Shown piece by piece: positions 1 to 9,502 of a DNA stretch of 64,000 bases. Within the stretch, counting starts at the first letter, position 1. Every line of letters begins with the position of its first letter. A program made the position numbers and the translations under genes. The stretch is from assembly GCF_014762685.1 (NCBI RefSeq), contig NZ_JABURM010000005.1, forward strand, positions 2,062,997 to 2,126,996. Reading direction: 5' to 3'. The notes beneath the pieces are model-generated. The model was not told the origin of the DNA and made no database searches. It saw only the letters and a list, made by a program, of their open reading frames with translations. The stretch comes from Gracilimonas sp. (GTDB lineage Bacteria > Bacteroidota > Rhodothermia > Balneolales > Balneolaceae).

Positions 1-1331
1 CTGTTCCATGACGGGTATATGATTGTACTCACTCTGTAGATACTCATTGCTCTTTCAATAGCCTGCCTGAATTCAATACGCCTTACATCTGTGAACACGT
101 CAGTACAAACATTTTCACCCTTTAAATTATTGTATCTCTGATAGTTAAGAAGGTCATTCTTTATGTAGGGGGAATATTTACCCGACGCAATTATTTCATC
201 TAAACTTCTGACAGGTACATCGTCTTCCAAACTCGAAAGAAATAGGTTAAGATCTTCCTGAAAGGTTGGGCACCACTGATTATGTCTCAAAGAATCAAAT
301 CCTGCTACTTCAAACGGATCTACGATCTCAGCACCCTGCTTCCTAAGGTCTGATATGGCTTTTTCAAACAATTTACTCACTTCCGGGCTTGCATACATAC
401 TGATCCTTCTGAACACACCGATTCTAACACCCTTCAGATCTGTCTTATTCATACGGTCTATATAGCTTTCAGGAACCATATTTAACCCATATTCTGTTAA
501 CTGATCTTTTTCATCGTAACCGTTTATGATCTCTAAAACACGGGCTGCATCTTCCATTGATCGTGTCATAGGGCCGGGCATGTCATTTCTTAAATTTAAA
601 GGTACAATGCCATTTCTACTCGTAAGCCCCATGGAAGGTCTGACACCAATTAACGCATTGTGCGAAGCCGGTCCTCTAATTGAACTTCCGGTATCTGTCC
701 CCAATCCGATAATCCCAAAATTTAAAGCAATAGCTGCAGCTGTTCCGCCACTTGACCCCGCAGTTGTATATTTTAGGTTATATGGATTTAATGTCTCACC
801 GGCAGTTGAACTAATAGAGACGTTGGCATTGATTCCCCACTCAGCCATATTGGATTTCGCCAGAATTATTGCACCTGCTGCTTTAAGTCTTTTTATGATT
901 GTGGCATCTTTTTTTGGTATATACCCCTTAAGAGCCAATGAGCCCGCAGTCGTTTCAATTCCACTTGTACTGATGTTATCCTTAACTATGACCGGAATGC
1001 CATGAAGTGGTCGTAATTTTCCGATTTCTTTAAACTCTTTATCCAATAACCGGGCTTCTTCAATTGCCTTCGGATTAGTGACAGTTATTGCGTTAATACC
1101 GGCAGCCTTGTCAATTTTGTCAATCCGACTGATGTAACATGATATGAGTTCTTCAGCCGTCAAACTTTTATCTAAAAAAGCTTCATGAACACTTCTGATA
1201 TCTGCATCTTTCAGGTCAAAAGATCCACATTTATCTAACTGACCTCCCACTGAAGACAAGTTTTGATGACCCAAAGCATGAATTGAAGTGGACCATAAAA
1301 GTAATCCCAGAGAAAGCGCTATTATTTTCAT
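1..1331 (-). CDS. Exported amidase (amidase signature family), C-terminus cut off by window start
   Basis: The minus-strand frame is open from an ATG at 1331 to the window edge (443 codons visible), so the C-terminus is missing. It hydrolyses amide bonds; the substrate cannot be told from sequence. The amidase-signature catalytic triad is visible: Lys117 in PVIVKDN, the cis-Ser Ser193 in TTAGSSGGTAA, and the nucleophile Ser217 in GTDTGSSIRGPA. Residues 1-19 form a signal peptide (hydrophobic core IIALSLGLLLW, ending IHA), so the enzyme is probably periplasmic. This argues against GatA, the cytoplasmic glutamyl-tRNA amidotransferase subunit of the same family. A second exported amidase lies at 35094-36641. 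The gene is divergent from the M20 peptidase gene. No frame break is visible. Confidence 0.88.
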   Translation of the reverse strand, partial: MKIIALSLGLLLWSTSIHALGHQNLSSVGGQLDKCGSFDLKDADIRSVHEAFLDKSLTAEELISCYISRIDKIDKAAGINAITVTNPKAIEEARLLDKEFKEIGKLRPLHGIPVIVKDNISTSGIETTAGSLALKGYIPKKDATIIKRLKAAGAIILAKSNMAEWGINANVSISSTAGETLNPYNLKYTTAGSSGGTAAAIALNFGIIGLGTDTGSSIRGPASHNALIGVRPSMGLTSRNGIVPLNLRNDMPGPMTRSMEDAARVLEIINGYDEKDQLTEYGLNMVPESYIDRMNKTDLKGVRIGVFRRISMYASPEVSKLFEKAISDLRKQGAEIVDPFEVAGFDSLRHNQWCPTFQEDLNLFLSSLEDDVPVRSLDEIIASGKYSPYIKNDLLNYQRYNNLKGENVCTDVFTDVRRIEFRQAIERAMSIYRVSTIIYPSWN

Positions 1332-1557
1332 TATTTCCGATCTATCTACTCGCTATACTAAAGTAATTTACCTTTTTATTTTACCTTTCATTCCTTTTAA
1401 TTATGACAGAATAAGATTTTACAAATCCTTTAATAAGTTTTGATGAAGAAGCCCTATCACAAAGCGTTATTACTGAAATAATAACTAATACAAAACCGAT
1501 TCCCGGTAATTTGACAGTTCATAATATCAGATCATCATAATCATTAAAAACATCCCC
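1332..1557. other. Divergent AT-rich intergenic region
   Basis: These 226 bases separate the amidase (minus) from the M20 peptidase (plus), so both promoters should lie here. I see no open frame of note, no strong hairpin and no clear promoter match. Confidence 0.4.
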
Positions 1558-3090
1558 ATGTACAAAGTTACCTGTTTACTCATCTCTTTTATTATTTTTA
1601 CACCGCTATCTTCCCTGGCTCAAAATCAGGCTGTTCAAGCTGTTCAGGACTACCGGAATGAACATGCCCACCGGATTTTATCGGATTATATGGAACTGCT
1701 TCGCATTCCCAATGTTGCTTCTGATATTGAGAACATCAAAAAGAACTCAGATTTTCTTACAGCCGCTTTTGAAAAGAGGGGTGCCTCCATGGAACTGCTT
1801 ACTTTACCTGATAAGCCTGATGTTCCGCCGGTTATTTACGGAGAAATTGATACACCCGGTGCCGAACGTACTTTGATTTTCTATGTTCATTATGATGGCC
1901 AGCCGGCCGATCCTAAAAACTGGACACATAATCCCTGGGAACCTACCCTATACTCCGGCTCGATGGAACAAGATGGAAAACCAATCGCATTCCCTGAACC
2001 AAGCGAATATATAAACCCGGAATGGAGAATCTACAGCCGCTCTGCCTCTGACGATAAAGTCCCTTTTCCTGCAATCCTTGCAACACTGGAAGCACTGAAT
2101 GAATCTGAAATCTCCCTCACCTCTAACATTAAATTCTTTTTCGATGGCGAAGAAGAGGCTGGCTCACCCAACGTCAGGGAATACCTGGAGCGATACAAAG
2201 ACAAGTTTGAAGGAGACCTTTGGGTTTTCCTCGATGGCCCAAAACACCAAAGCGGTCGGCCACAAGTTGTTTTTGGAGTGAGAGGAGTTACCGGAATGGA
2301 AATCACCGTTTATGGCCCTTCCCGCCCTTTGCATAGCGGCCATTACGGGGGATGGTCTCCCGTGCCGGGACAAATGCTTGCGAACTTATTAGCAAGCATG
2401 AAAAATGAAACCGGAGAAATCCTGATTGAAGGCTTTAATGATTCAACTGCTCCCATCACTGAAGCCGACCGGAAGGCCTTTGCCACACTGCCTGATTATG
2501 ATGCTCAAATCCAAAAAGAACTTGGCCTCAGCTGGACTGAATTTGAAAACCGATCCCTGATCGAAAGTTTTATGTATCCCACTTTGACCATACGGGGACT
2601 CAGCAGCGGTAATACCGGAGAACTGGCGCGAAACGTAATTCCTACCACAGCTACCGCTTCACTGGGGATTCGCCTGGCTAAAGGGAATGACCCGCAAGAC
2701 ATGCAAGATAAAGTAGAAGCACATATCCAAAAGCAAGGATACCACATTGTCCGGGATACCCCTGGTACAGAAACCCGTCTCAAACATCGTAAAATTGCCA
2801 AAGTAACCCGCGGAGGCGGATACCCGGCCATGCGGACTTCTATCGATAATCCCATGGCCCAACAGATTGTTGAGGCTATTGAGCAGGCAGCCAATGAAGA
2901 AGTCATTCTCTATCCATCTTACGGAGGCACCCTTCCGATCTTTCATTTCGAAGAAGTGATGCAAACGCCCATTGTAATTGTTCCCATTGCCAATCACGAC
3001 AACAATCAGCATGCTCCGGATGAAAATATCCGAATTGGCAACATTTGGTATGGAATGGACATCTACTCTTCCATTTTTACAATGGAATAA
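1558..3090 (+). CDS. Exported M20 family metallopeptidase (dipeptidase-like)
   Basis: A predicted zinc-dependent peptidase of the M20 (ArgE/DapE/CPG2) family with 510 residues. A signal peptide (residues 1-22, ending SSLAQ) sends it out of the cytoplasm. The metal site is visible: His111 and Asp113 in FYVHYDGQPADP, an aspartate in SASDDKVPF, the catalytic Glu pair in FFFDGEEEAGSPN, and a late His in NHDNNQHAPDEN. The dimerisation domain between the two halves of the catalytic domain begins near the SGHYGG motif. The length fits the larger dipeptidase branch. It is probably used to take peptides apart in the periplasm; the exact substrate is not predictable. It appears monocistronic, with a terminator directly after it. 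Confidence 0.88.
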   Translation: MYKVTCLLISFIIFTPLSSLAQNQAVQAVQDYRNEHAHRILSDYMELLRIPNVASDIENIKKNSDFLTAAFEKRGASMELLTLPDKPDVPPVIYGEIDTPGAERTLIFYVHYDGQPADPKNWTHNPWEPTLYSGSMEQDGKPIAFPEPSEYINPEWRIYSRSASDDKVPFPAILATLEALNESEISLTSNIKFFFDGEEEAGSPNVREYLERYKDKFEGDLWVFLDGPKHQSGRPQVVFGVRGVTGMEITVYGPSRPLHSGHYGGWSPVPGQMLANLLASMKNETGEILIEGFNDSTAPITEADRKAFATLPDYDAQIQKELGLSWTEFENRSLIESFMYPTLTIRGLSSGNTGELARNVIPTTATASLGIRLAKGNDPQDMQDKVEAHIQKQGYHIVRDTPGTETRLKHRKIAKVTRGGGYPAMRTSIDNPMAQQIVEAIEQAANEEVILYPSYGGTLPIFHFEEVMQTPIVIVPIANHDNNQHAPDENIRIGNIWYGMDIYSSIFTME

Positions 3091-3148
3091 AACTTTATGG
3101 CCCTAAGATGTACAGTTTCGAACATTTGCTGTTTACAAATGAACACTT

Positions 3149-3180
3149 CCAGCCTACAAAAACAGCATGAGGCTGGTTTT
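3149..3180 (+). terminator. Rho-independent terminator after the M20 peptidase
   Basis: A 7-bp stem (CCAGCCT / AGGCTGG) is followed by a short T run, 59 bases after the M20 stop codon. Confidence 0.6.
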
Positions 3181-3196
3181 AGAAGCAAGATATTAA

Positions 3197-3213
3197 TTGG
3201 CACATTTCTTGAA
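3197..3213 (+). promoter_or_regulatory. Possible sigma-54 (-24/-12) promoter
   Basis: TTGGCACATTTCTTGAA matches the sigma-54 consensus TTGGCACG-N4-TTGC at the whole -24 block. The spacing is right, but the -12 GC reads GA. It lies about 40 bases before the small gene at 3254. One deviation falls in the near-invariant -12 pair, so this is only a candidate. Confidence 0.3.
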
Positions 3214-3253
3214 TAAAGAAATCTGTTGACTGCTAATTCTAAACTGTAAAACC

Positions 3254-3517
3254 ATGCATAATGTCCGTGTACAATTCACCGTCCCAAATGTAGAAAAAGT
3301 CGTAAACCTTGATGTTCACGTAAATGGCGAGAAACGAAATATGAAATTCAGAGTAGAAACCTTTGAATGGCATGCTGAAAATGGTAGCTCAGAAGACTTA
3401 ATAACCATATTAAGAGATCGAATCATGAACTATGATGCAGAATGGGAACTTTATCACATCGGTACTCCGTTTGAGGATAAAATTCCGGTAACTTTTCGAT
3501 TCAAAAGCAAAGCATGA
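3254..3517 (+). CDS. Small protein of unknown function, coupled to the downstream serine hydrolase
   Basis: I do not recognise this 87-residue protein. It has no signal peptide or membrane segment. The N-terminal half alternates hydrophobic and charged residues, as beta strands do (VRVQFTV, VNLDVHV, MKFRVETFEW). A short helical stretch (EDLITILRDRI) follows, and the end is again strand-like (IPVTFRFKSK). This suggests a small compact mostly-beta domain. Its stop overlaps the start of the serine hydrolase gene in an ATGA arrangement, which implies translational coupling. A sigma-54-like site and a terminator lie upstream, so the pair probably forms its own operon. Coding is supported by the overlap and by ordinary amino-acid composition. 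Confidence 0.65.
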   Translation: MHNVRVQFTVPNVEKVVNLDVHVNGEKRNMKFRVETFEWHAENGSSEDLITILRDRIMNYDAEWELYHIGTPFEDKIPVTFRFKSKA

Positions 3518-4530
3518 TTTCTTTTTTCACAAGAGTGATTGTCTCTTTTTTTGTTGCTTCTACTTCAATTCTGGTAGCCCAACCGGCTTCTAATGAAGGC
3601 TCTTTAGAAGAAATTCTCACTCAAGCCGAAACTATCACTTCTCTTCGAAGTGTCCTCGTTCAGCAGAATGGAAAGCTTTTGGGTGAAGATTATTTCCGAA
3701 ATGCTTCTCCGGATCATCCATATAACATTAAATCGGCTTCCAAAAGTATTATTTCCCTACTTACCGGCATTGCAGCTGACCGGGGCGACCTTTCCATTGA
3801 TGAAACCTTAAGTGATTATTTTCCGGAATATTTTGAAGCTAACCCGGATTCCGTAAAAGCGAATATCACCATCCGAAATCTCCTGTCTATGCAAGCGGGA
3901 CTGGAAACTACCAGTTTTTATAATTACGGGCGTTGGGTGATAAGTGATAACTGGGTAAAATTCCAGCTCGACCAGCCCCTTGAAGAAGAACCCGGCGGGA
4001 AAATGGTCTACAGTACCGGTACCTCCCATTTACTATCCGTAATTATTACCAAGGCTACCGGAATGAGTACCCGGACTTTCGCAAACCGATATTTATTTGA
4101 GCCAATGGACATACAGGTTGGTGGATGGGATCGGGATCCACAAGGATACTATATGGGGGGCAATAATATCGCAATGACTCCAGAAGACCTTCTTAAAATT
4201 GGACAAATGCTGTTAAATGGCGGCACTTATGAAGACAACAGAATTGTCTCTCAAAAATGGGTGCGGGATTCTTTCCAAACCTACACACGCAGCAATTTTA
4301 ATCCTTACGATTATGGATACATGTGGTGGAACCGACCGGTGGGAAATTATAAGGTGTTCTTTGCCTGGGGGTTTGGCGGTCAATATCTCTTTATGATCCC
4401 GGAGTTAAATGCAGTAGTAGTTATTACTTCATTCCTGGAGAATGCCACCCAGCGTCGCACTTATAAAGAACCCGTTTTTGAATTACTTGAAGACCAAATT
4501 ATACCTTACCTGAAAGAGCATCATTCCTGA
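3514..4530 (+). CDS. Exported serine hydrolase, class C beta-lactamase / DD-peptidase fold
   Basis: A 338-residue member of the beta-lactamase-related serine hydrolases, which include penicillin-binding DD-peptidases, esterases and AmpC. Residues 1-22 are a signal peptide (ending ILVAQ). The active-site SxxK motif is Ser74-Ala-Ser-Lys77, followed by the usual helix. The second motif is Tyr-Ser-Thr in KMVYSTGTSH, where family members usually have YxN or YAN. The C-terminal motif is the glycine-rich WGFGGQYLF rather than KTG, as in many esterase-like members. The function is therefore hydrolysis of an ester or amide, possibly of peptidoglycan peptides; beta-lactam resistance should not be assumed. 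The gene starts inside the stop codon of the preceding small gene. Confidence 0.82.
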   Translation: MISFFTRVIVSFFVASTSILVAQPASNEGSLEEILTQAETITSLRSVLVQQNGKLLGEDYFRNASPDHPYNIKSASKSIISLLTGIAADRGDLSIDETLSDYFPEYFEANPDSVKANITIRNLLSMQAGLETTSFYNYGRWVISDNWVKFQLDQPLEEEPGGKMVYSTGTSHLLSVIITKATGMSTRTFANRYLFEPMDIQVGGWDRDPQGYYMGGNNIAMTPEDLLKIGQMLLNGGTYEDNRIVSQKWVRDSFQTYTRSNFNPYDYGYMWWNRPVGNYKVFFAWGFGGQYLFMIPELNAVVVITSFLENATQRRTYKEPVFELLEDQIIPYLKEHHS

Positions 4531-4648
4531 AAAAATCTTTCAGGAAAAAGTTTGTAACAAATAGCCTGCCCAATACTCTCTTTATCATAAAGTTTTTTAA
4601 CAGGGTATTACAAATTGTTTGGTTCGTTGGTTTTAAGAGGTATCGCTA

Positions 4649-7111
4649 ATGTTTAAAAATTACATTAAGATTGCGATAAGAAATCTCCTTAAAAATAAGG
4701 TGTATTCTCTTATCAATATTTCTGGGTTGGCTATTGGATTAGCTACCTGTTTGTTAATCATTCTCTATGTTGTACATGAATGGAGTTACGATAACTTCCA
4801 CTCGCAGTCAGAGCGTATTTACCGGGTAGTCCAAACTACAACTTCATCCGAACGAGTAGAAGAGCAGGCATCCACTCCTTTTCGCCTGGGACCGGTTCTG
4901 GATGCGGAATTTCCCGAATTGATTGAGAAGTCCGTACGCTTCTTTGATATGCAAGAACCTTCCCACACCTTCCTTAACAGGGAAGACCAAATTTCTTTCC
5001 GCGAAAACAATTTCTATTTCGTGGATTCTACTTTTTTTGATGTTTTCTCTGCTGAATTAATACGTGGAAATCCCTCCGAAGCTCTTAAAAATCCTCTTTC
5101 TCTGGTTATCAGTGAAGAATTGGCAGAAAAATACTTTGGAGATGAAAACCCGATTGGGCAATCTTTAAGTTATAAAGGCATTCGGGAAATGACCGTTACA
5201 GGGGTAATGAAAACCTGGCCTGACGAATCTCATATAGATATTGATTTGGTTGCATCTTTTACCAGCTTAAATGAAATCTATGCAAGAAGCCCCAACTATG
5301 ATCAGAGCTGGTTTTGGAATCCTGTTTGGACATACATTTTGCTAAATGAGTCTGCAAACCCCCAACAACTCGAATCACAGTTGAATACCATAGCCGATAA
5401 CTATTACTATGCTTATACCGGATGGCCAACTGATGAAACCCTATCATTAAACCTGCAACCCATTACTGATATTCATCTATATTCTGATCGAGATCAGGAA
5501 ATGAACCCCAACAGTTCTTATTTATATATCTATATATTAATTGCAGTAGCCGGTTTTATAGTCATAATAGCCTGTATCAATTTTATGAACCTTTCAACGG
5601 CACGTTCATTGGAACGAAGCCGGGAAGTCGGACTCCGGAAAGTGATGGGAGGATATCGCCAACAACTTTTCTACCAATTTATAGGAGAATCCTTTTTCGT
5701 TTCATTCATTGCCATTCTATTCGGATACCTTTTGGTGCATATCGGCCTTCCCTTTTTTAATGAACTCACAGGGAAAGAACTGGAGTTTAGCTTGTTCCAA
5801 AACATGTACACTATCCCTTTACTTTTACTGTTGACACTATTTGTCGCTTTCCTCTCAGGTTCCTATCCGGCTATATTTTTATCCTCCTTTAAACCAACTG
5901 AAGTATTAAAAGGAAAAATTTCTAACAGCAATACCGGAACTCTTTTCCGTAAAGGCTTGGTTACTTTTCAATTTACTCTCTCCGTTATCTTGCTGATTGG
6001 TACTGCAGTTATTTTTATGCAGCTCAAATTTATACAAGAGAAGGATCTGGGTTTCGATAAAAACAATGTGCTTTTACTGCCTACCAAACAAAACCTGATT
6101 TCCTGGGAATTTGATACTTTCATAGAACAGGGATTAACTCATGCTCAAATTCAATCCATTACCGGGCTCGGAAAAATCCCGGGATCCGAAAAACAAGAAT
6201 ATTATCGTTATGTGCCAGCCGGTACAGGCGAGGGTGAAGATGCCTCAAACTTAGTGCTGCATGTCACACACAATTTCATTGAAACTTTTGATTTACAGGT
6301 TTTATCCGGCCGGAATTTTTCAAAAGACTTTCCCAGTGATCCCCAGCAAAGCCTGCTTATTAACAGGGAAATGCTCAATCAGCTTGAAGCGGATAGTCCC
6401 GAAGAAGCCCTGGGTGAGATATTTTACTATTTCCCACCACAAGGTGAACGGCAGACATTCACGGTTATCGGGGTAGTTGAAAACTTTAACTACTCTTCTC
6501 TGAAAAAAGAAATAGAGCCGCTGGTCATTAAATTAGTGGAGGGAACCAATGCCATTCTCAGGTCTGTGGAGCATACCGCTATTGAAATCGCGCCCGGCAA
6601 CCCTACACCCGCTATAGAACATCTGGAAAGTATTTGGAAGGAACTCAATCCCATAGATCCTTTTGAGTATCGCTTTTTAGATGAACGCCTTAATGAAATA
6701 TATGAAGCTGAACTCACTATGAGTTCCCTGGCTTCTGCCTTTTCAATTTTATGTATCATCATTGCCTGCCTGGGACTTTTGGGATTAGCTTCCTATTCAG
6801 CGCAGCTCAAGAAAAAAGAAATCGGGATCAGGAAAAGCCTCGGGGCCTCCATGGGCAACATTATTTCCCTGTTATCAAAAGAGTTTTTGTTGCTGGTTGG
6901 TATTGCCAATCTCATTGCATGGCCCCTCACTTATTATGCGGCTGCTCGCTGGCTCGAAAATTTCCCTTATCGCTTTGATTTAGCGTCAAACCTACCCGGC
7001 ATCTTTTTAGGAGCTGCAGCTGTAATTTTAATCATAGCTCTGGCTACGGTCAGTTACCATTCTATAAAAGCCGCAATGATTAACCCCGTTGAGGCAATTC
7101 GCAATGAATAA
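4649..7111 (+). CDS. ABC transporter permease, MacB/FtsX family with two FtsX domains
   Basis: An 820-residue inner-membrane permease of the type abundant in Bacteroidota and relatives. It opens with the family hallmark FKNYIKIAIRNLLKNKVYS and a first membrane helix (about residues 20-43). A large periplasmic MacB-type domain runs to about residue 285. The first FtsX domain follows, with helices near 290-315, 340-365 and 385-410. The layout then repeats: a helix near 440-465, a second periplasmic domain, and a second FtsX domain with three helices up to the C-terminus, which ends NPVEAIRNE. These proteins couple a cytoplasmic ATPase to mechanical work in the periplasm, such as export of peptides or lipoproteins. 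No ATPase gene lies nearby, so its partner must be encoded elsewhere. Confidence 0.9.
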   Translation: MFKNYIKIAIRNLLKNKVYSLINISGLAIGLATCLLIILYVVHEWSYDNFHSQSERIYRVVQTTTSSERVEEQASTPFRLGPVLDAEFPELIEKSVRFFDMQEPSHTFLNREDQISFRENNFYFVDSTFFDVFSAELIRGNPSEALKNPLSLVISEELAEKYFGDENPIGQSLSYKGIREMTVTGVMKTWPDESHIDIDLVASFTSLNEIYARSPNYDQSWFWNPVWTYILLNESANPQQLESQLNTIADNYYYAYTGWPTDETLSLNLQPITDIHLYSDRDQEMNPNSSYLYIYILIAVAGFIVIIACINFMNLSTARSLERSREVGLRKVMGGYRQQLFYQFIGESFFVSFIAILFGYLLVHIGLPFFNELTGKELEFSLFQNMYTIPLLLLLTLFVAFLSGSYPAIFLSSFKPTEVLKGKISNSNTGTLFRKGLVTFQFTLSVILLIGTAVIFMQLKFIQEKDLGFDKNNVLLLPTKQNLISWEFDTFIEQGLTHAQIQSITGLGKIPGSEKQEYYRYVPAGTGEGEDASNLVLHVTHNFIETFDLQVLSGRNFSKDFPSDPQQSLLINREMLNQLEADSPEEALGEIFYYFPPQGERQTFTVIGVVENFNYSSLKKEIEPLVIKLVEGTNAILRSVEHTAIEIAPGNPTPAIEHLESIWKELNPIDPFEYRFLDERLNEIYEAELTMSSLASAFSILCIIIACLGLLGLASYSAQLKKKEIGIRKSLGASMGNIISLLSKEFLLLVGIANLIAWPLTYYAAARWLENFPYRFDLASNLPGIFLGAAAVILIIALATVSYHSIKAAMINPVEAIRNE

Positions 7112-7206
7112 CTCTTTCTTAAAAATTAAACCGCTTTTTCTTTAAAAATTCACATCCTTTGCTTACACTCATGGAACCTTTCAAAACAGGCATTCATTGA
7201 GTTAGT

Positions 7207-8541
7207 ATGAAATGGATAACACACCTTTTATTAGTTTTCGTGTGGACGCTGGGTTCAACCTACCCGGCTTCGGCAGAAACCGTTCAGCCTGATACTACTG
7301 TGGAAACCTTCGTCACAGTAATTACTATTAAAGGAACCATTGGCCCTACCACCACCAATTATATTTCGCGCGGCCTTGAAAATGCTATTGCCGACAATTC
7401 CCAAGCCCTGATTATAGAAATGGATACCCCGGGCGGTTTATTAACTTCAACTCAGGATATCGTTCAATTAATGCTGGCTTCCGAAATACCGATTGTTGTT
7501 TATGTAACACCTTCGGGCGGTAATGCAGGAAGCGCCGGCACCTTTATCACTCTTGCAGCCCATATTGCTGTAATGGCGCCGACTACCACTATCGGGGCAG
7601 CTTCACCGGTTTCGATGGGCGGCGGGCAACAGGATACGGTGATGCAAAAAAAGATTTTTAACTATTCTGAAAGTTTTATTGAAAGTATCGCAAAGGAACG
7701 GGATCGCAATGCCGAATGGGCCAAATCGGCTGTACGGGATGGCGAAGCCATCACAGAAACGGAAGCCCTTGAACTCAATGTAATCGACTTGATTGCCGGT
7801 GATTTAAATGAACTTTTGACCCAAATTGACGGCAAAGAAGTTGAAGGAAAAACGCTGCAAACGGCTCAAGCTACGATTAAACAACTGGATGAAAATTTTG
7901 CTGAAAAATTCTTCAGCTTCATCATGCGCCCTGAGATTATGCTCATTTTAACTATGGTGGCTATTTACGGCATTGTAGGGGAAGTTACCAATCCCGGGGC
8001 TATCGTTCCGGGGGTTGCAGGAGTAATTGCCCTGATTTTATTACTTTATGGCTCGGCAGCCATGCCAATAAATGTTGCAGGCTTTATTTTAATTGGGTTG
8101 GCTATTGTACTTTTTGTAACTGAAGCATTTACACCAACTTTTGGAATTCTCATGACCGGAGGTGCTGTTTCATTCTTTTTAGGAGCTTTAATGCTATTCC
8201 AGGATTTCCCTCAGGAAATGCAGTTAGACTGGTACTGGTTGGTTCCGGCCACTATCTTAATGGTAATCTTCTTTGGGTGGATTGCCACTTCAGGAATTAA
8301 AGCTCAGTTTACCGGCCACCGAACCGGACTGGAATCAATGATTGGTAAAAAAGCCAAAGTCATTGACAAAGTGACTGAAACCGGAGGGCGCGTGCTTATT
8401 GCCGGCGAATATTGGAATGCCGTTACTGAAGCAGAAGAAATTAAATCTAACGAATGGTGCGAGATCGTCCGCTTTGAAGGACTGACCGTAACCGTTAAAC
8501 CGTACACACCAAAAAAGGAGATTGACCATGGAGTCAACTGA
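7207..8541 (+). CDS. NfeD family membrane serine protease (ClpP-like + NfeD domain)
   Basis: A 444-residue NfeD1b-type protein. A signal peptide (ending YPASA, residues 1-23) precedes a ClpP/SppA-like protease domain (about 35-225). The Ser-Lys catalytic dyad, by analogy with the archaeal 1510-N protease, should be Ser109 in GNAGSAGTF and Lys149 in MQKKIFNY. Four to five membrane helices (about 238-365) follow, then a C-terminal OB-fold NfeD domain (about 375-440; motifs GKKAKVI and GEYWNAV). Such proteases cleave membrane-bound stomatin-like proteins and help organise membrane microdomains. Its last 14 bases overlap the slipin gene, so the two are translationally coupled and very likely work together. 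Confidence 0.9.
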   Translation: MKWITHLLLVFVWTLGSTYPASAETVQPDTTVETFVTVITIKGTIGPTTTNYISRGLENAIADNSQALIIEMDTPGGLLTSTQDIVQLMLASEIPIVVYVTPSGGNAGSAGTFITLAAHIAVMAPTTTIGAASPVSMGGGQQDTVMQKKIFNYSESFIESIAKERDRNAEWAKSAVRDGEAITETEALELNVIDLIAGDLNELLTQIDGKEVEGKTLQTAQATIKQLDENFAEKFFSFIMRPEIMLILTMVAIYGIVGEVTNPGAIVPGVAGVIALILLLYGSAAMPINVAGFILIGLAIVLFVTEAFTPTFGILMTGGAVSFFLGALMLFQDFPQEMQLDWYWLVPATILMVIFFGWIATSGIKAQFTGHRTGLESMIGKKAKVIDKVTETGGRVLIAGEYWNAVTEAEEIKSNEWCEIVRFEGLTVTVKPYTPKKEIDHGVN

Positions 8542-9319
8542 GATTTTTTCCGGATACATTACATGGGTAATAACGCTGGTTGTATTTTTTGTACTGCTGG
8601 CACCCCAGGTATTTAAAATCCTGCGTGAATATGAACGAGCTGTTGTATTCAGGCTTGGTAAATTTCAAAGCGTTAAAGGCCCCGGCTTGATCGTGCTTAT
8701 TCCATTCATTGATAGGGTGGAAAGAGTTGACCTTCGAGTACTGACTATCAATGTTGACAAACAGGAAGTTATTACCAAAGATAACGTGACCGTCAATGTG
8801 GATGCCATCACTTTTTTCCGCGTTGTAGATGCTGAAGCCGCTGTCATACAGGTTGAACGATACATTCATGCTACCTCTATGCTGGCTCAAACTACTTTGC
8901 GAAGCATTGTCGGACAGGTTGAATTAGATGAGTTACTTGCTAATCGCGAAAAAGTAAATAAAAATATACAGGAAATTATTGACCGCCAGACTGACCCATG
9001 GGGAATAAAAGTTGTTTCAGTGGAAGTTCGCGATGTGGTGCTGCCTGAGAATATGAAAAGAGCCATGGCCCGTCAGGCTGAGACCGAGCGTGACCGTAGA
9101 GCTAAAGTCATTAATGCTGAAGGTGAATTCCAAGCTGCAGAGCGACTGGTAGATGCAGCCAAGATGATCGAAACAGCACCGGCCGCGTTACAGCTTCGCT
9201 TCCTGCAAACCATGAATGAGATCAGTGAAGAGAATGCCACCTTTGCCTTCTTGCCGCTGCCGATGGATTTTCTCGAAGCCTTCAAAACCATGGCTGAAAG
9301 AGGTAAGTCGAAAGACTAA
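8528..9319 (+). CDS. Slipin / stomatin-like SPFH-domain membrane protein
   Basis: A 263-residue prokaryotic stomatin. One N-terminal membrane helix (about residues 11-30) precedes the SPFH/Band-7 domain (motifs YERAVVFRLGKFQSVKGPGL and VNVDAITFFRVVDAEAAVIQV). A charged coiled-coil C-terminal region (EAERDRRAKVINAEGEFQAAE-like) drives oligomerisation. I chose the ATG at 8528 because AAGGAG sits seven bases before it; an in-frame TTG at 8522 is closer to that site and less likely. Slipins form ring-like scaffolds in the inner membrane and are the classic substrate and partner of the NfeD protease encoded just upstream, which it overlaps. Confidence 0.92.
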   Translation: MESTEIFSGYITWVITLVVFFVLLAPQVFKILREYERAVVFRLGKFQSVKGPGLIVLIPFIDRVERVDLRVLTINVDKQEVITKDNVTVNVDAITFFRVVDAEAAVIQVERYIHATSMLAQTTLRSIVGQVELDELLANREKVNKNIQEIIDRQTDPWGIKVVSVEVRDVVLPENMKRAMARQAETERDRRAKVINAEGEFQAAERLVDAAKMIETAPAALQLRFLQTMNEISEENATFAFLPLPMDFLEAFKTMAERGKSKD

Positions 9320-9352
9320 TAACCTGTAATACTTCAAATTTTATACTTAACC

Positions 9353-9383
9353 GGCTTCGGTGCTCTGCATCGAAGCCTTTTTT
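9353..9383 (+). terminator. Terminator after the NfeD-slipin operon
   Basis: A perfect 7-bp stem (GGCTTCG / CGAAGCC) with an 11-base loop is followed by six T residues, 33 bases after the slipin stop. Confidence 0.85.
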
Positions 9384-9487
9384 ATATGAACTTCCTATCC
9401 CAATAATACCCCTTTAGTTTTTGATATTCTTTTCATCTCCCATCCTAACATTTCTTAAATTTAGCCCTCTCAATCATATCAATTCAA

Positions 9488-9495
9488 TAAATTTG
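9488..9495 (+). promoter_or_regulatory. Possible Bacteroidota-type -7 element before the MscS gene
   Basis: TAAATTTG fits the Bacteroidota sigma-A -7 consensus TAnnTTTG exactly. It ends seven bases before the MscS start codon, which would give an almost leaderless transcript. No convincing -33 TTTG lies at the usual 19-21 base spacing, so the call is weak. Confidence 0.3.
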
Positions 9496-9502
9496 AATAT
9501 TC

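Noticed and set aside
526..1005. 159-residue plus-strand frame within the first amidase
   Set aside because: The minus-strand amidase with its full catalytic triad covers the same DNA; this frame is its shadow.
4524..4546. Hairpin TTCCTGAAA / TTTCAGGAA at the serine hydrolase stop codon
   Set aside because: The stem is good but no T tract follows on the plus strand, and there is no minus-strand gene, so I did not list it as a terminator.
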